From contig NC_040028.1 of the NCBI RefSeq assembly GCF_000972845.2, positions 19,372,210 to 19,436,209 on the forward strand: a DNA stretch of 64,000 nucleotides. Direction: 5' to 3'. Position 1 is the first letter of the stretch, and each line of letters starts with the position of its first letter. Under the pieces are notes generated by a model that made no database searches, had not been told where the DNA came from, and saw nothing but the letters and a program-made list of their open reading frames with translations. Position numbers and translations under genes: made by a program. The DNA is from Larimichthys crocea. Its lineage: Eukaryota; Chordata; Actinopteri; Sciaenidae. Shown here piece by piece: positions 28,698 through 38,604 of the stretch.

Positions 28698-28823
28698 ATG
28701 GCCGCTGCCGTGAGGAATAATGTTTGGGTTGCTCCGGGGCAGGACGCGCAGTTTCTCCGTAAAACCAACCCCGCCGCACCGCCACTGACAGCCGACGGTC
28801 TGAGAGGTGAAGACCATGGACAA
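28698..28823 (+). CDS. klf5: klf5 coding exon 1
   Basis: This exon encodes 42 residues, [10 protein letters not shown] to LRGEDHGQ, ending in phase 0. The 3' end was set by homology: human KLF5 reads EDLVQ before its TRCEMEKYL exon, and this sequence reads EDHGQ joined to GKSEMDSYL. The resulting donor is CAA|GTGCTC, which has GT but is otherwise weak. A stronger-looking donor at 28806 (AGAG|GTGAAG) would put exon 2 out of frame and create an immediate stop. A third, TTG|GTAGGA at 28871/28872, is in phase 0 and would add 16 residues. Confidence 0.75.
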
Positions 28824-29076
28824 GTGCTCTGTAACATGCCGGGAACTTCCTCTTTTCATGATTATAATTTGGTAGGAGGGATTGCATTTATTTATTTTTT
28901 ATTTATTTATGTTTTTTTTTTTTTTGCATCAGAGCATCACACACACACACACACACTGCTTACTGATCTGAGTTGCTGCTGCTGCTTTGGATGTAGAGAT
29001 GCTGCTGATGAGAGCAAAAAAAAAAAAAACAGGCTGTTTTCATTGTCAGATCTAAGCCTAAATAATGGAGGCAGGC

Positions 29077-29113
<37 letters not shown>

Positions 29114-31209
29114 CTAATATTCACAGCTATTATCCCAAACACGTGACTGAAATCCGTCCTGCACTGATGCTGTTTGAATCACAAGCGGGGCTGGAAAAAG
29201 GCACAAAAAAACAAAAAACAGGAATGGAGGGATGTGATGTGAAACGTTTGCAGCTCCCAGCAGCACAAACTTGCTCTGAAGAGATAAATAACGCTGCAGC
29301 AGCAGCAGCAGCAGCAACTGGATGTTCTAATTTCAGCCCGGCTGGAGCGTTTCAGGAGGGCGTCTGCTGCTTGTAAAAAAAGGAGGGTGGAGGTGGTGGA
29401 GGTGGCAGTGCAGGACCCTAATGTGTGCACAACAGTGTTTGTCCTGTGATGCTTCATTAGGACTACAAGTGGAGAACTGTGGGTGAAGACAACTAGGGGT
29501 CCCACATGGCTGTGCATCTATCCAACACCCTGAATCTCTCATCTCTGCTTTACTGATCACCCCCTTCTCTTCTGTCTCGCAGGGTAAATCCGAGATGGAC
29601 AGCTACCTGTCTCCGCACCAGCAGGATGTAGTAAATCCCAAAATGTTGTGCAGGGACGGCGGCGCTCTGATGCTGGAGCCGCCTTTCTCAGAGGACTTCG
29701 CCTCCCCTTACAGCGTCAACATGAGCCTGCTCCTCCCTGACGTCACATACCTGCGCCCCGGCCTCTGCAGGACCGTGAGACAGATCAAAACGGAGCCGCC
29801 GCACTCCCTGATGCACGCCGCCTGTCAGGGCAACGGGGCGGCGGGGCCGCCGGCGCTCCCAGAGTACCCGGGTGTTTACGGCACGGCCGACGCAGGTAGT
29901 GGTAACTTTTTCATCAAGCAGGAAGTGCCAGATTTCCAGGATGTTCCCCTGTTTCAGCTTTTGAACTCTGACCTGGAGCAGCTCGTTCACGGGTCGCAGC
30001 TGAACTCCATCCCCATGCCCTCGTTAAGTCTTCCCATCGGGCACGTCCACACTCAGAATTCTGCCAAACCCGCAAGCAGCCCTCAGAATGAATGTTTCCG
30101 ACAACACGCAGGCCATCAGCAGAGACCGACCTATCTGCCCCCTTCTCCGCCGAACTCTGAGCCCTCGAGTCCAGACAGGGGGAAGGAGCTCCTTCTGTCC
30201 CCACCTCCCTCCTACGAAGCCAGCATCGCCTCTAAGTTAACTTTTCAGACCCGTAACAATCCCGTCGATCCGGGGCAAACTTCTAGCGCAGCGCCAATCC
30301 AAAGCCAAGACCAGAGTTCCAGCGGTGGATTAGTCCAAAGCCCGGGTCCTGTGCACGTCCAGCGTCCAACCCTGACACCAGTTCAGACGTCGGCAGGTGT
30401 CGGCCCGCTTTCCCCGGTGTTGGCCCAGTCGGCTCTGTTTAAGAACAACAGGAGGAATAATCCTGATCTGGAGAGACGACGGATTCACCACTGTGACGTC
30501 CCAGGTGAGCGTTGCTTCTGATTTTTTAGGCACACCCAGCTGAGAGAACAATATTCTGATCTTAATGAGCTCCTTCTTCTTTATCTTTTCAGGCTGTAAG
30601 AAAGTATACACCAAGTCTTCTCATTTAAAAGCTCATCTACGGACCCACACAGGTAAAAAATGTTGTTGGAGTTGCATTTCTTATTTTTGGGGGGTGAAAA
30701 GTTGGAAGATGTTGCCATGCAGAAAAAATGTACTTGGCATGCAGATACATTCTGTCTGCTGACAGACCTGGCCCACATCTCACTGCTGTCAAATCACATA
30801 AAAACCCTGCAGCTCTCATAAAGGGGGCAGAGAGAGAGACAGGACACGCTGTGATTTATGGCTCACGGTTGGGATTTTTTTTCCATCATCAAAACTCATT
30901 CATCAGTTTTGAGATACATAGAAATGATCCATACTTTTTAGGTCATGTTATTTATTGAGGGGAATGTGTGTTGCGTGTCTGCTGTAGCCTCGTTTGCCTT
31001 CTATATTTTTTCACATGTGTGTGTTTGAAGGAGAGAAGCCGTACCAGTGCTCCTGGGAGGGATGTGAGTGGCGCTTCGCCCGTTCTGACGAGCTGACTCG
31101 CCATTTCAGGAAACACACCGGGGCGAAGCCTTTTCAGTGCGGCGTGTGCAACCGCTGCTTCTCCCGCTCCGATCATCTGGCCCTGCACATGAAGAGACAC
31201 CAGAGCTAG
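28698..31209 (+). CDS. klf5: Kruppel-like factor 5, complete (4 coding exons)
   Basis: The CDS joins 28698-28823, 29583-30504, 30593-30652 and 31031-31209 in one frame and gives 428 residues; human KLF5 has 457. KLF5 is a nuclear activator that binds GC/CACCC boxes and controls epithelial and stem-cell proliferation. Three C2H2 fingers lie at residues 346-368, 376-398 and 406-426, separated by THTGEKP and KHTGAKP linkers. The N-terminal part keeps KLF5 landmarks: IKTEP (110-114), IKQE (153-156), a Ser/Pro cluster [14 protein letters not shown] (228-241) matching the FBW7 phosphodegron, and the WW-binding PY motif PPPSY (249-253). These separate it from KLF4/KLF2. The start was chosen because MAAAV resembles mammalian MATRV and follows a GC-box region. 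The N-terminal exon is about half the mammalian length. Teleosts have klf5 paralogues (klf5a, klf5b/klf5l); I cannot tell which this is. klf12 lies downstream, convergent. Confidence 0.93.
28824..29582 (+). other. klf5 intron 1
   Basis: This 759-bp intron holds (CA)n near 28939, (TG)n near 29080-29107 and a (GCA)n run near 29292-29315. No coding potential beyond low-complexity frames was seen. Confidence 0.7.
29583..30504 (+). CDS. klf5: klf5 coding exon 2 (transactivation region)
   Basis: The acceptor is tctgtctcgcag|GGTAAATCC and the donor CCCAG|gtgagc, a near-consensus pair. The exon enters in phase 0 and leaves in phase 1. It encodes residues 43-349 plus the first base of Gly350. [10 protein letters not shown] aligns with mammalian CEMEKYLTPQ, and [18 protein letters not shown] with human LPYSINMNVFLPDITHLR, so the frame is secure. 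It contains the IKTEP, IKQE, Ser/Pro degron and PPPSY motifs and ends with the [10 protein letters not shown] lead-in to finger 1. Confidence 0.95.
30593..30652 (+). CDS. klf5: klf5 coding exon 3 (zinc finger 1)
   Basis: A 60-nt exon between acceptor atcttttcag and donor CACACAG|gtaaaa. It is phase 1 at both ends and encodes [19 protein letters not shown], the bulk of finger 1. A separate exon for finger 1 is the usual KLF gene structure and is matched by klf12 at 41277-41434. Confidence 0.95.
31031..31209 (+). CDS. klf5: klf5 coding exon 4 (zinc fingers 2 and 3, stop)
   Basis: The acceptor is gtgtttgaag|GAGAGAAG. The exon restores the Gly of the TGEKP linker and encodes fingers 2 and 3 to the stop at 31207-31209; the protein ends HMKRHQS. 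The specificity residues RSDELTRH and RSDHLALH are intact. Two differences from human KLF5 as I recall it are Phe for Tyr in RHFRKH and Cys412 for Ser in NRCFSRSD; neither is a zinc ligand. Confidence 0.95.
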
Positions 31210-31531
31210 AAAAAAAGAAAAGAAAGAAAGAAAACCTCTCCTGCAAATCAAGTTTTTAGTTTTCAGTCAACGTGGACTTCTCACGTCTCAGCAAACAAAC
31301 AGATTAAACTGTGGATTATTCCACTCGCTCCCCAGTGGAGACATTCTTAGCAGTGCTGGCCCACAAGTAATTGTTTCTTTTATTGTAAAAAAAAAAAAAA
31401 AAAAAAATCAAATATATACTGTTGCCTTATTTTATTTCCACATGTATGCCCGGAGAGGTGTCAGTCAAAAGTAATTTGCCAAATCTAATGATCTAATGAA
31501 ATTTACGGAACAGGATAAGGGCCACATCATC

Positions 31532-31788
31532 TCAGATTTCTGATTTTAAAGTCAGATTTCTGATTTTAAAGTCAGAATTTTGAGTTTGAAAGTCAGATTT
31601 TCGAGTTTTAAAGTAAATCTCTGAGTTTGAAAGTCAGATTTCTGATTTTAAAGTCAGATTTATTATTTTAAAGTCCGAATTTTGAGTTTTAAAGACAAAA
31701 TTCTAAGTTTTAAAGTAAAAACTCTGAGTTTGAAAGTCAGATTTTTGATTTTAAAGTCAGAATTTTGAGGTTAAAAGTCAAAATTCTG
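31532..31788 (+). repeat. Degenerate ~20-bp AT-rich minisatellite in klf5 3' UTR
   Basis: Units resembling AAAGTCAGATTTCTGATTTT recur about a dozen times with substitutions. The same motif resumes at 31968-32015 on the other side of the SINE, so the SINE interrupts one array. Confidence 0.8.
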
Positions 31789-31962
31789 GGGACAGTGTGT
31801 AGCTCAGTCCCAGCCCAGGGTTCGGATCCGACCTGTGGCTCTTTCCCGCATTCCTGCATGTCATTCCCCCGTCTCTCTCTCTCCCCACATTTCCTGTCAC
31901 TCTTTAGCTGTCTCTATCAAAATAAAGCTTGAAAAGGCCAAAAATAATCTTTAAAAAAATAA
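31789..31962 (+). mobile_element. tRNA-derived SINE, 5'-truncated
   Basis: The segment starts gtgtagctcagt and has a pol III B-box-like GGTTCGGATCC (31819-31829). A pyrimidine-rich body follows (cccgtctctctctctcc) and then ...atcaaaataaag...ccaaaaataatctttaaaaa. I recognise this layout from memory as a common percomorph SINE. It supplies an AATAAA (31921-31926) in the sense orientation within the klf5 UTR. Confidence 0.65.
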
Positions 31963-33080
31963 AAATTCTGAGTTAGAAAAATGAATTCTGAGAATAAAGT
32001 CAGAACTCAGATAAATTGTTCACATGTGGCCCTAATCCTGTCCCGTATAATTTTTTTTTTTGGGTTTCAAAGTGCATAAACTGTACAGATCATGTCAACA
32101 CTGACATGTCATTTATGGGCATTTATCCAATTAACCTAAGTAACAAACTGCCATACTGTAAGCGCAGATATGAACTGGAAGGTTAAAGAGTGTTGTTGTT
32201 TTAGCCAGCAAGTCTTTTTAAGGACTAACTAAAGTGTGTGCGTGTATGTGTAACATAGAAGGTAACAGCAGTTAAAGTTAAAGTTGTACATAAGCAAGTC
32301 GTGGATTTATTAAAGGACGCAGTCGTGGGACGAAATATACGAAATATGAACGCAGCGCTGTTTGCGAGCCACGTGGTGAATGCAGTGCTCACAGCATGAG
32401 TCTAACACTGCCAGATTTATAGGCTTGTTTTTGTCGATTCGACGCCATCGGAGGAGAGCTCCGAGTCGATGACGTTTCTCGACAGACAGATCGAGACCCA
32501 CTCGATTTTTTTTTTTTGCCTCGGTAGCTAATTACGTATCCGAACATTAGGAATCATATTACTGATGATTTGTCTTCATAAGTGGTTTCAAAGTAACGTC
32601 TGCCTTTTCTTTTTTTAGATTCAGACCGAGCACCCGCCGGTCTGAACGTCTGCGTGAAGCTTTTTTGGTTTCTTCGACTACGATCCACAAACACCTTCTG
32701 AAAAGTGCCTTTAACTGCTTTTTTTATTTTTTTTGTCTTTTTTTGGATGAAGGGACAAAGTTCTTTTTTCAGGTACTCTTCTAAAATCTATATTTATGAC
32801 CAAGTTTCTTTATAATTTGAGTCAGGTTGAACAAAATTGATTTGTTAAGATGTATATATTTTGTATCTGCTGTCTGAGGATACAATCCATTGAATGTTTC
32901 CGGGTGTGTAAAGATTTTAAACTTTTTTTATTTTATTTTATTTTTTAAATTTTATTTTGGCTACGAAGGATCAAATTATAGAATATCGTCACAGTCTCGA
33001 CACTGTCATCACTTTCTCCAGCCAGCCAAGATAGCAGCTCAGCGGAGTACGTGCCAGTGAATCGTTGCAATACTTTTAAA

Positions 33081-33082
<2 letters not shown>

Positions 33083-33119
<37 letters not shown>

Positions 33120-33120
33120 C
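33083..33120. repeat. (CA)n microsatellite near klf5 3' end
   Basis: About 38 bp of CA with one CG interruption, about 100 bp before the klf5 poly(A) signal. Confidence 0.95.
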
Positions 33121-33222
33121 AAATATTTGGACGAGAAAGGCGTTACGATATTTTGTGTCATAGCTTCATAACATGACGACGTAGTCCAAACGGATCAAAT
33201 GTGCTATGACGCGCACAGTGCA

Positions 33223-33228
33223 AATAAA
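33223..33228 (+). terminator. klf5: klf5 poly(A) signal
   Basis: A canonical AATAAA is followed at once by gttttgtgttg and a T-rich run, the usual GU-rich downstream element. It is the last good signal before the dispersed repeat at 33262. Confidence 0.6.
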
Positions 33229-33261
33229 AGTTTTGTGTTGAATATTTGTTTTTTTGAATGC

Positions 33262-33330
33262 GTGATTTTATTTATATAGCACCTAATCATAACAGGAGTT
33301 ATCTCTTTATATACACTTTCCATGCATACA
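33262..33330 (+). repeat. Dispersed teleost repeat fragment
   Basis: The motif tttatttatatagcacctaatcataacag followed by gttatctc resembles a very common fish repeat (tttatatagcgccaaatcataacaa type), recalled from memory. It starts about 30 bp beyond the klf5 poly(A) signal. Confidence 0.5.
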
Positions 33331-33576
33331 GATAATAAATGATTCATAAATGATGAATGTATAGAAGAAGGTCATGAAGTCATGCTGACATGTGTCGGAA
33401 TGAAGGACCTGTGGTAGCGCTCCTTCTTACATGGTGGGAGGAGCAGTCGTATGTTTCCACATTACATTTATTTTACTGATTAAGCTTTGGATGCTTGATG
33501 ACTGCAGTCTATTTTCAGCGCAGTGTCACAGTATTATATCCAGCCTGTTGTGCAGGATTTCGTGGCATCTGGCAGT

Positions 33577-34170
33577 TCAGTTGTTGATTGCAACCCTGTC
33601 TCCTCACCCTCTATCTAGAGCCAGTGTTCAGTTTGTCCATTCTGGGCTGCTGTACAAATATTAAAGTTAATGTAAAGTCATGATAAATATGTGTTCTTAG
33701 TTTATCAGACCGAAGAACAAAGTGTTATTAACCACCCAGCCAAATTTAAATGATTAAAAACATCGACAAGTTTATGAAATCGGGTAAAAATGAATTCTCG
33801 CGACTGAAACGTGTCGGATGAGTTCAGAAAATGACATGACTAACTTTGAAACACTCTGAGCTGAGATGAATTCATCTCTGTCTCTCTGCTCAGGGTGGCC
33901 TCGGCGTGTCATCGAGCCACCCTTTAAGGACCGCCCACAAAATCCTGAAAACTGGTGAAAAACTGTTTGAACCTCTAACTCCACATTTCAGTAAATAAGT
34001 CTTTTCACGTGTTTTCAGCAACTATTGTCCAACATATTTAATGTGTTTTGAAAGAAAACTCAGAACTGCCTTCACACGGACTTTAACGGTTCAACATAGA
34101 AGAGGACCGCCAGCGTCTGTAGATATAAAAGTCTCATTCAGAGGCTGATTTTCAGGTGATTATACACTAA
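33577..34170 (+). mobile_element. Split fragments of GGTCCAGTGTGT MITE family (copy B)
   Basis: The first half (33577-33665) includes gttcagtttgtccattctgggctgctgta. The second half (34080-34170) includes gaagaggaccgcc, ctgtagatataaaag and ttttcaggtgattatacac. Both match the fuller copy at 54427-54726. About 400 bp of unrelated sequence separates them. Confidence 0.55.
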
Positions 34171-35317
34171 TGTAAACATTCTTATGTTACATCTCTAAAT
34201 GAACACTGACATGGATACAAATGATCAGTCAGGATGTGAGAAACTGATTTTAAATCAGAAGGGTGTAACATCAGAAAACAGTTGTTTGATTAAAACTGAG
34301 TGATTGATTAAGTTTTAATTCTTTGTTTACAAAGGTGTAAAGTTACAATTAGAGATTGAAATCGTTCCAAATAGATGTTCTGATTATAAATGAAAAGAGA
34401 TTCAAAGACATTTACGTGGAATAATCTCAAACCACAAACAGCACGAACACGCGATTTGGCTTCAGCTGTTTAATAATAATTATTCCGGATCACGCCCTGA
34501 ATGCACTTGTTCCAACTAACAATTCTACGTCATGAAAACAAAACAGCGAGAGAGCTTCTTTTGTTTTGTTCTTTCACTCTTGGAAAATGTCCTGGACGTG
34601 AGTCACCGCAGAGGTGAGCCGAGAAGCTGTTTGAGCTTGTCCCGAGCACTCTGAAGATTCTTCTAACGTCGAGCTTCTGCTCACTGTACTGTACCCTGCT
34701 CGTACAGTAAAGCCTCACAGAGCAAAGGCTCTTGTGAGTGATAAATCACGCATGCGATGTATACTGCACAGCGAGATGCTTCGTGGAGTGGGAATTGAAA
34801 ATGTTGTTATTGTAATCATGTGAATCCTTTGCCGGCTGACAGAAACATTCATCCAGATCCAGATATAATAGAGTGCTGCACAGGATGTACTGGGCGTTTT
34901 CTTTTAAGTGCAACCTGTTCTCTGAAACTGTATTCACTACACGCTGTGTTATAACATGCCAGTTCTTAAAATACCACTCTATTGGTATGAGATAATAACA
35001 AAGCAACATGATATCACACAGACGTACATGATGTTTTATTTGGATCCTTGTGGATTTCCAGGTACTGACATATTTTTTTGGAAGATTTTCTCCTCTTCTT
35101 GTGGTGATCAGATGTCCTCTGCGTACAAGCTACTGTATTGTACACCGCCTATAATTTAAAATGCCTCCCCTAATACCACGATTAGGTTTCTGAATGCCAG
35201 AGAATGCGAGTACAGTGCTCAGATGTCCCGGCGACATCGAAACCCGCATGCCGACCCGTCTCAGTCGTAGATATAGCAACTAAGCTCCATACCAGCGTGT
35301 TACATACAAAATGCAAC

Positions 35318-35323
35318 TTTATT
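35318..35323 (-). terminator. klf12: Candidate distal klf12 poly(A) signal
   Basis: TTTATT on + reads AATAAA on -, followed downstream by GTTGCATTTTGTATGTAAC, a GU-rich context typical of a cleavage site. Confidence 0.4.
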
Positions 35324-37340
35324 AACCTTCATGCCTCCATTCATATTGATATACATGTATATGTTTGAACTTATTTTTTTTAATTTCACAGCTCCATCCA
35401 TATGAAAAATACAGAGAAAAAGGCAAAAAACACTGACTGGATACTTAAACAACTCTTGGAGAAAAGAAAAGTGTAACAGAGGAAAATAAAAAGAATAAAA
35501 TAAAATTTGAAAAAAGAAAAAGAAAAAAAAAAGGACACCTGTTCTTGAAGTTTTTCCAAAAATATCAGGATTCAAAATTTCTTTTACAGATGTGGAATTC
35601 CATGAATCTCCCTTTTTGAAAGCGATGCTGAGCAATATCACAATTTTTTTTTTTTAAATGTATTTTTTTTTTAAAACTTTGTACGGTAAGAATGAAAAGA
35701 TCTGAATATGTTTACACTACACTCACTTTACATAAATACAGGAACAACGATTACTGTACGTAATATCAGCAAACTTGAAAAAACAACAGAAAAAAAAAGG
35801 CATTGGCTTCACTACTTAAATCTTCAAACTCAAAAGCAGATGTTACACAGAAAGTAAAAAATAGATATTGAACTGATAGAGAAGTGTAAGATCAGTATTC
35901 ATTAACAAAGGCGTCACTCTACAGCCAGAATCCCAGCCCACAGGATTTATTCTTTTTCTCTTTTTGAACCCCTGTGAGGAGTACGAGTCCTCGGAGTCAC
36001 TATGTTTGAATTCGTGTGACGATGAAGCTGAAACATCGAGAGGCCTTCCTTTAGTAACTCCTGGTTTTTGTTCCCCCCTTCAGAGGAGAAGTGACTTATT
36101 GCAAGCAAAGTGATAACGCGAAGCTATAAACAAGCCCGTGAAAGTGTTGTTATGGGAGGATGCTGCAGTTTGACACGATGGCATAAGGCTCAGTGCGAGA
36201 AAAAGTGAAACGTTAGAGGTCCGCCTTGCATAAATGTCGTCTGTGCTTTTATTTCCTTTCTCCAAAAATTTTTTTTTGAAATTGATTAATTTGAACAACA
36301 CAATGTTGAAATCTAAACTCTGCACAGAGCAGATGATATTACAAGTTTGCAATATGAGGCACTATTCATTATTATTATTATTATTATTGCATAACTTTGA
36401 CCCTGGTTACCGTTACAAAATTATGCTTTAAAATGAGGAAAGAGATGCTGAAGGGAAATATATAATAATAATAACACCCTGTCCTTGTGTGTGGAGACAC
36501 CGTATTCAAGTCTAATTGAATTGAGCAAAAACAAAACAGGTGTATTAAGGCATGCAACGTCATACTGCTGAATACTAGAGTACACGTGGTGTTTGATATG
36601 TGCTCCATCGATATAATTTCTTGTATTTCCGGGTATAGCAAAATAGCACACGCAGGGAATCGAGTACCTTAATACGGTGGTTGTATATATAAATAATTTG
36701 TTAATTATAGCAAACACTGGTTCAGCCTTGGGAATAAAAAATGATTTGATCATGAACTTATTTAAACCACAAACCAAAGAAAGCAAACTGTTATATATAA
36801 CATCACATATGATAATTTACATGATGAACACACCATTAGCCCCATTTCACTGTATATCAAATTAGATAAATTACAGTCTCTGAAAAAAGACTTTACATGT
36901 ATAAATGTATTTCCTGCATCTACTAATCAAAAGCCCTATTTATTCCAATGTATATACAGGCTGTAGAACTTTGTAATAAGTTTTTTTATCTTCACTATCA
37001 CATATATTACAACATTTCAAAAGATCCTTTTTACAGAAGAAAAAGAGTTATATGCAAATGACGAAGTGCCCCATCAATAATAATAAAATGTTCTCATACA
37101 TTATATGGATGATAAAATATGATGACGATTATTTGTTTATAAATTGACATCTGAAATAAAATAATTTGAAAATCATACTAATAAAAACAAACAAGGTGCT
37201 GATATGCTTTTTTTTTTTTTTGCTTTTTTGCTTTTTTTGTTTTTGATATGATAATACAACCGGGCAATAATGATGACGTGTGCACAAACAATATACATAA
37301 ATAAATGATTCTCTGGTGTGGGGAGGTGTCACACATGCAT

Positions 37341-37409
37341 GTGTGTGTGTGTGTGTGTGTGTGTGGACTTCCAGGATTTAGCTACTTTTACTGCAGATGA
37401 TGTGTGCAG

Positions 37410-37442
<33 letters not shown>

Positions 37443-37452
37443 TGTGTGTGTG
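37341..37452. repeat. Paired (TG)n microsatellites
   Basis: TG runs at 37341-37365 and 37411-37452 are separated by 45 bp of unique sequence, within the probable klf12 3' UTR. Confidence 0.9.
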
Positions 37453-37794
37453 CTTTTCAAGGCGCTATTATGAAAAAAAAAAGGTTTCTTCTTTACTGGC
37501 GTCGCTCCAACAGATGCATTTAGCGGCAGCACTATCAGATAATACGAGTTGTCCTGATACTCCTTTTATGTCTGCGGGTCTTACACAGCAAGAAGAGTAT
37601 TGGAAAATATCTGTTATTATGACTGTAAAAATATACTTTTTAATCGAATTTTCCTGATTGAGGATAAGTGATCTCTGCCAGTAAATGCATCTCTTACTGG
37701 ACGTACGGAAATGTATTCATGCATGTGTGTGTGTTTTGTTTTTTTGTAGGTGTGTGTGTGCATGTGTGATTCCTTCATCTGTCAGTGTTTTTAT

Positions 37795-37884
37795 AACCAA
37801 ATCTCGGGTGCATGATAATAATTTGAACATACAGTGCTGAACCAAATCTCGGGTGCATGATAATAATTTGAACATACAGTGCTG
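37795..37884 (+). repeat. Perfect 45-bp tandem duplication at the Tc1 left edge
   Basis: Two identical 45-bp units (37795-37839, 37840-37884) begin aaccaaatctcgggtgcatg and end catacagtgctg. Each unit contains flanking DNA, the TA target and the first nine bases of the transposon end. Confidence 0.95.
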
Positions 37885-38604
37885 CTCATAAGTTTACATA
37901 CCCCGACACCATGTTTTGTTTCTTGGCCATTTCTTAGAGAAAATGAATGATAACACAAAATGTTTTTTCTTTCACTCTTGGATAGTGGTTGGCCAAAGCC
38001 ATGTATTGTGAAATATCTGTGTTTACTCTTTTCAAAGCACAATGACAACAGAAACTATTAAATCACCCTGATCAAAAGTTACATACCTTTGTAATTCAGC
38101 CTGATAACCTGCACCTAACTTGAAACAGTTGGGATTGAATGGCTTTTAAAGGTAACTATCTTCACCTGTGATCTGTTTGCTTGTAATTAGTGGGTGTGTA
38201 TTCAAGTCAGTGAGTTGCTGGACTCCTGAGAAACCCTTGTATCCCTCGGGTGGTGCTGTTCTGATGTCTTGGATGCAGAATCATGGGAAAAGCAAAGCAG
38301 TTGCCAAAGGATCTGCGAGAAACGGTCGTACAACTGTACAGATCAGGAAAGGGATAAAAGAAAATTGCCAAACATTTGATAATGCCTGTCAGCACTGATC
38401 AAACACTAATTAAGAAATGGAAAGTAAGAGGAACTGAAGACTTTAGATCAGGGTAATTTGGGTCATTTCTGTTGTTATTTTGTTTTCACAATAAAAAAAA
38501 ACACATGTGGAAAAAAGGTTTTTGTGTCGTCATTCATTTTCTCTTTACAAATGGGCAAGAAACCATGAATTCTGTAAGGGGATGTAAACTTATGAGCAGC
38601 ACTG
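37877..38604 (+). mobile_element. Internally deleted Tc1/mariner-like element
   Basis: The element is 728 bp, flanked by TA on both sides (37875-37876, 38605-38606). It starts cagtgctgctcataagttta and ends with the exact inverse; the inverted match is perfect for 21 bp and continues imperfectly inside both ends. TA target sites and this terminus are typical of fish Tc1-like transposons. Only a short transposase N-terminus remains inside. Confidence 0.88.
38283..38357 (+). pseudogene. Tc1 transposase N-terminal remnant
   Basis: A short open stretch of about 24 codons reads MGKAKQLPKD and then LRETVVQLYR, ending SGKG and a stop. It resembles the start of the Tc1-family DNA-binding helix-turn-helix. 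The rest of the transposase, including the DDE catalytic part, is missing, so the element is non-autonomous. Confidence 0.75.

Larger units (their letters stand above)
31210..33240 (+). other. klf5: klf5 3' UTR
   Basis: From the stop codon to the best poly(A) signal is about 2.0 kb with no open frame worth noting. It contains a poly(A) tract at 31386-31407, a minisatellite with an embedded SINE (31532-32015), a TGTATATA Pumilio-type element (32851-32858) and a (CA)n run (33083-33120). An earlier AATAAA at 31921 sits inside the SINE and could shorten the UTR. Confidence 0.6.
33241..35299. other. Convergent klf5-klf12 intergenic segment
   Basis: About 2.06 kb lies between the two proposed poly(A) sites. 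It holds the 33262 repeat and two separated pieces of the GGTCCAGTGTGT MITE family (about 33577-33665 and 34080-34170). No coding exon was recognised. Confidence 0.5.
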
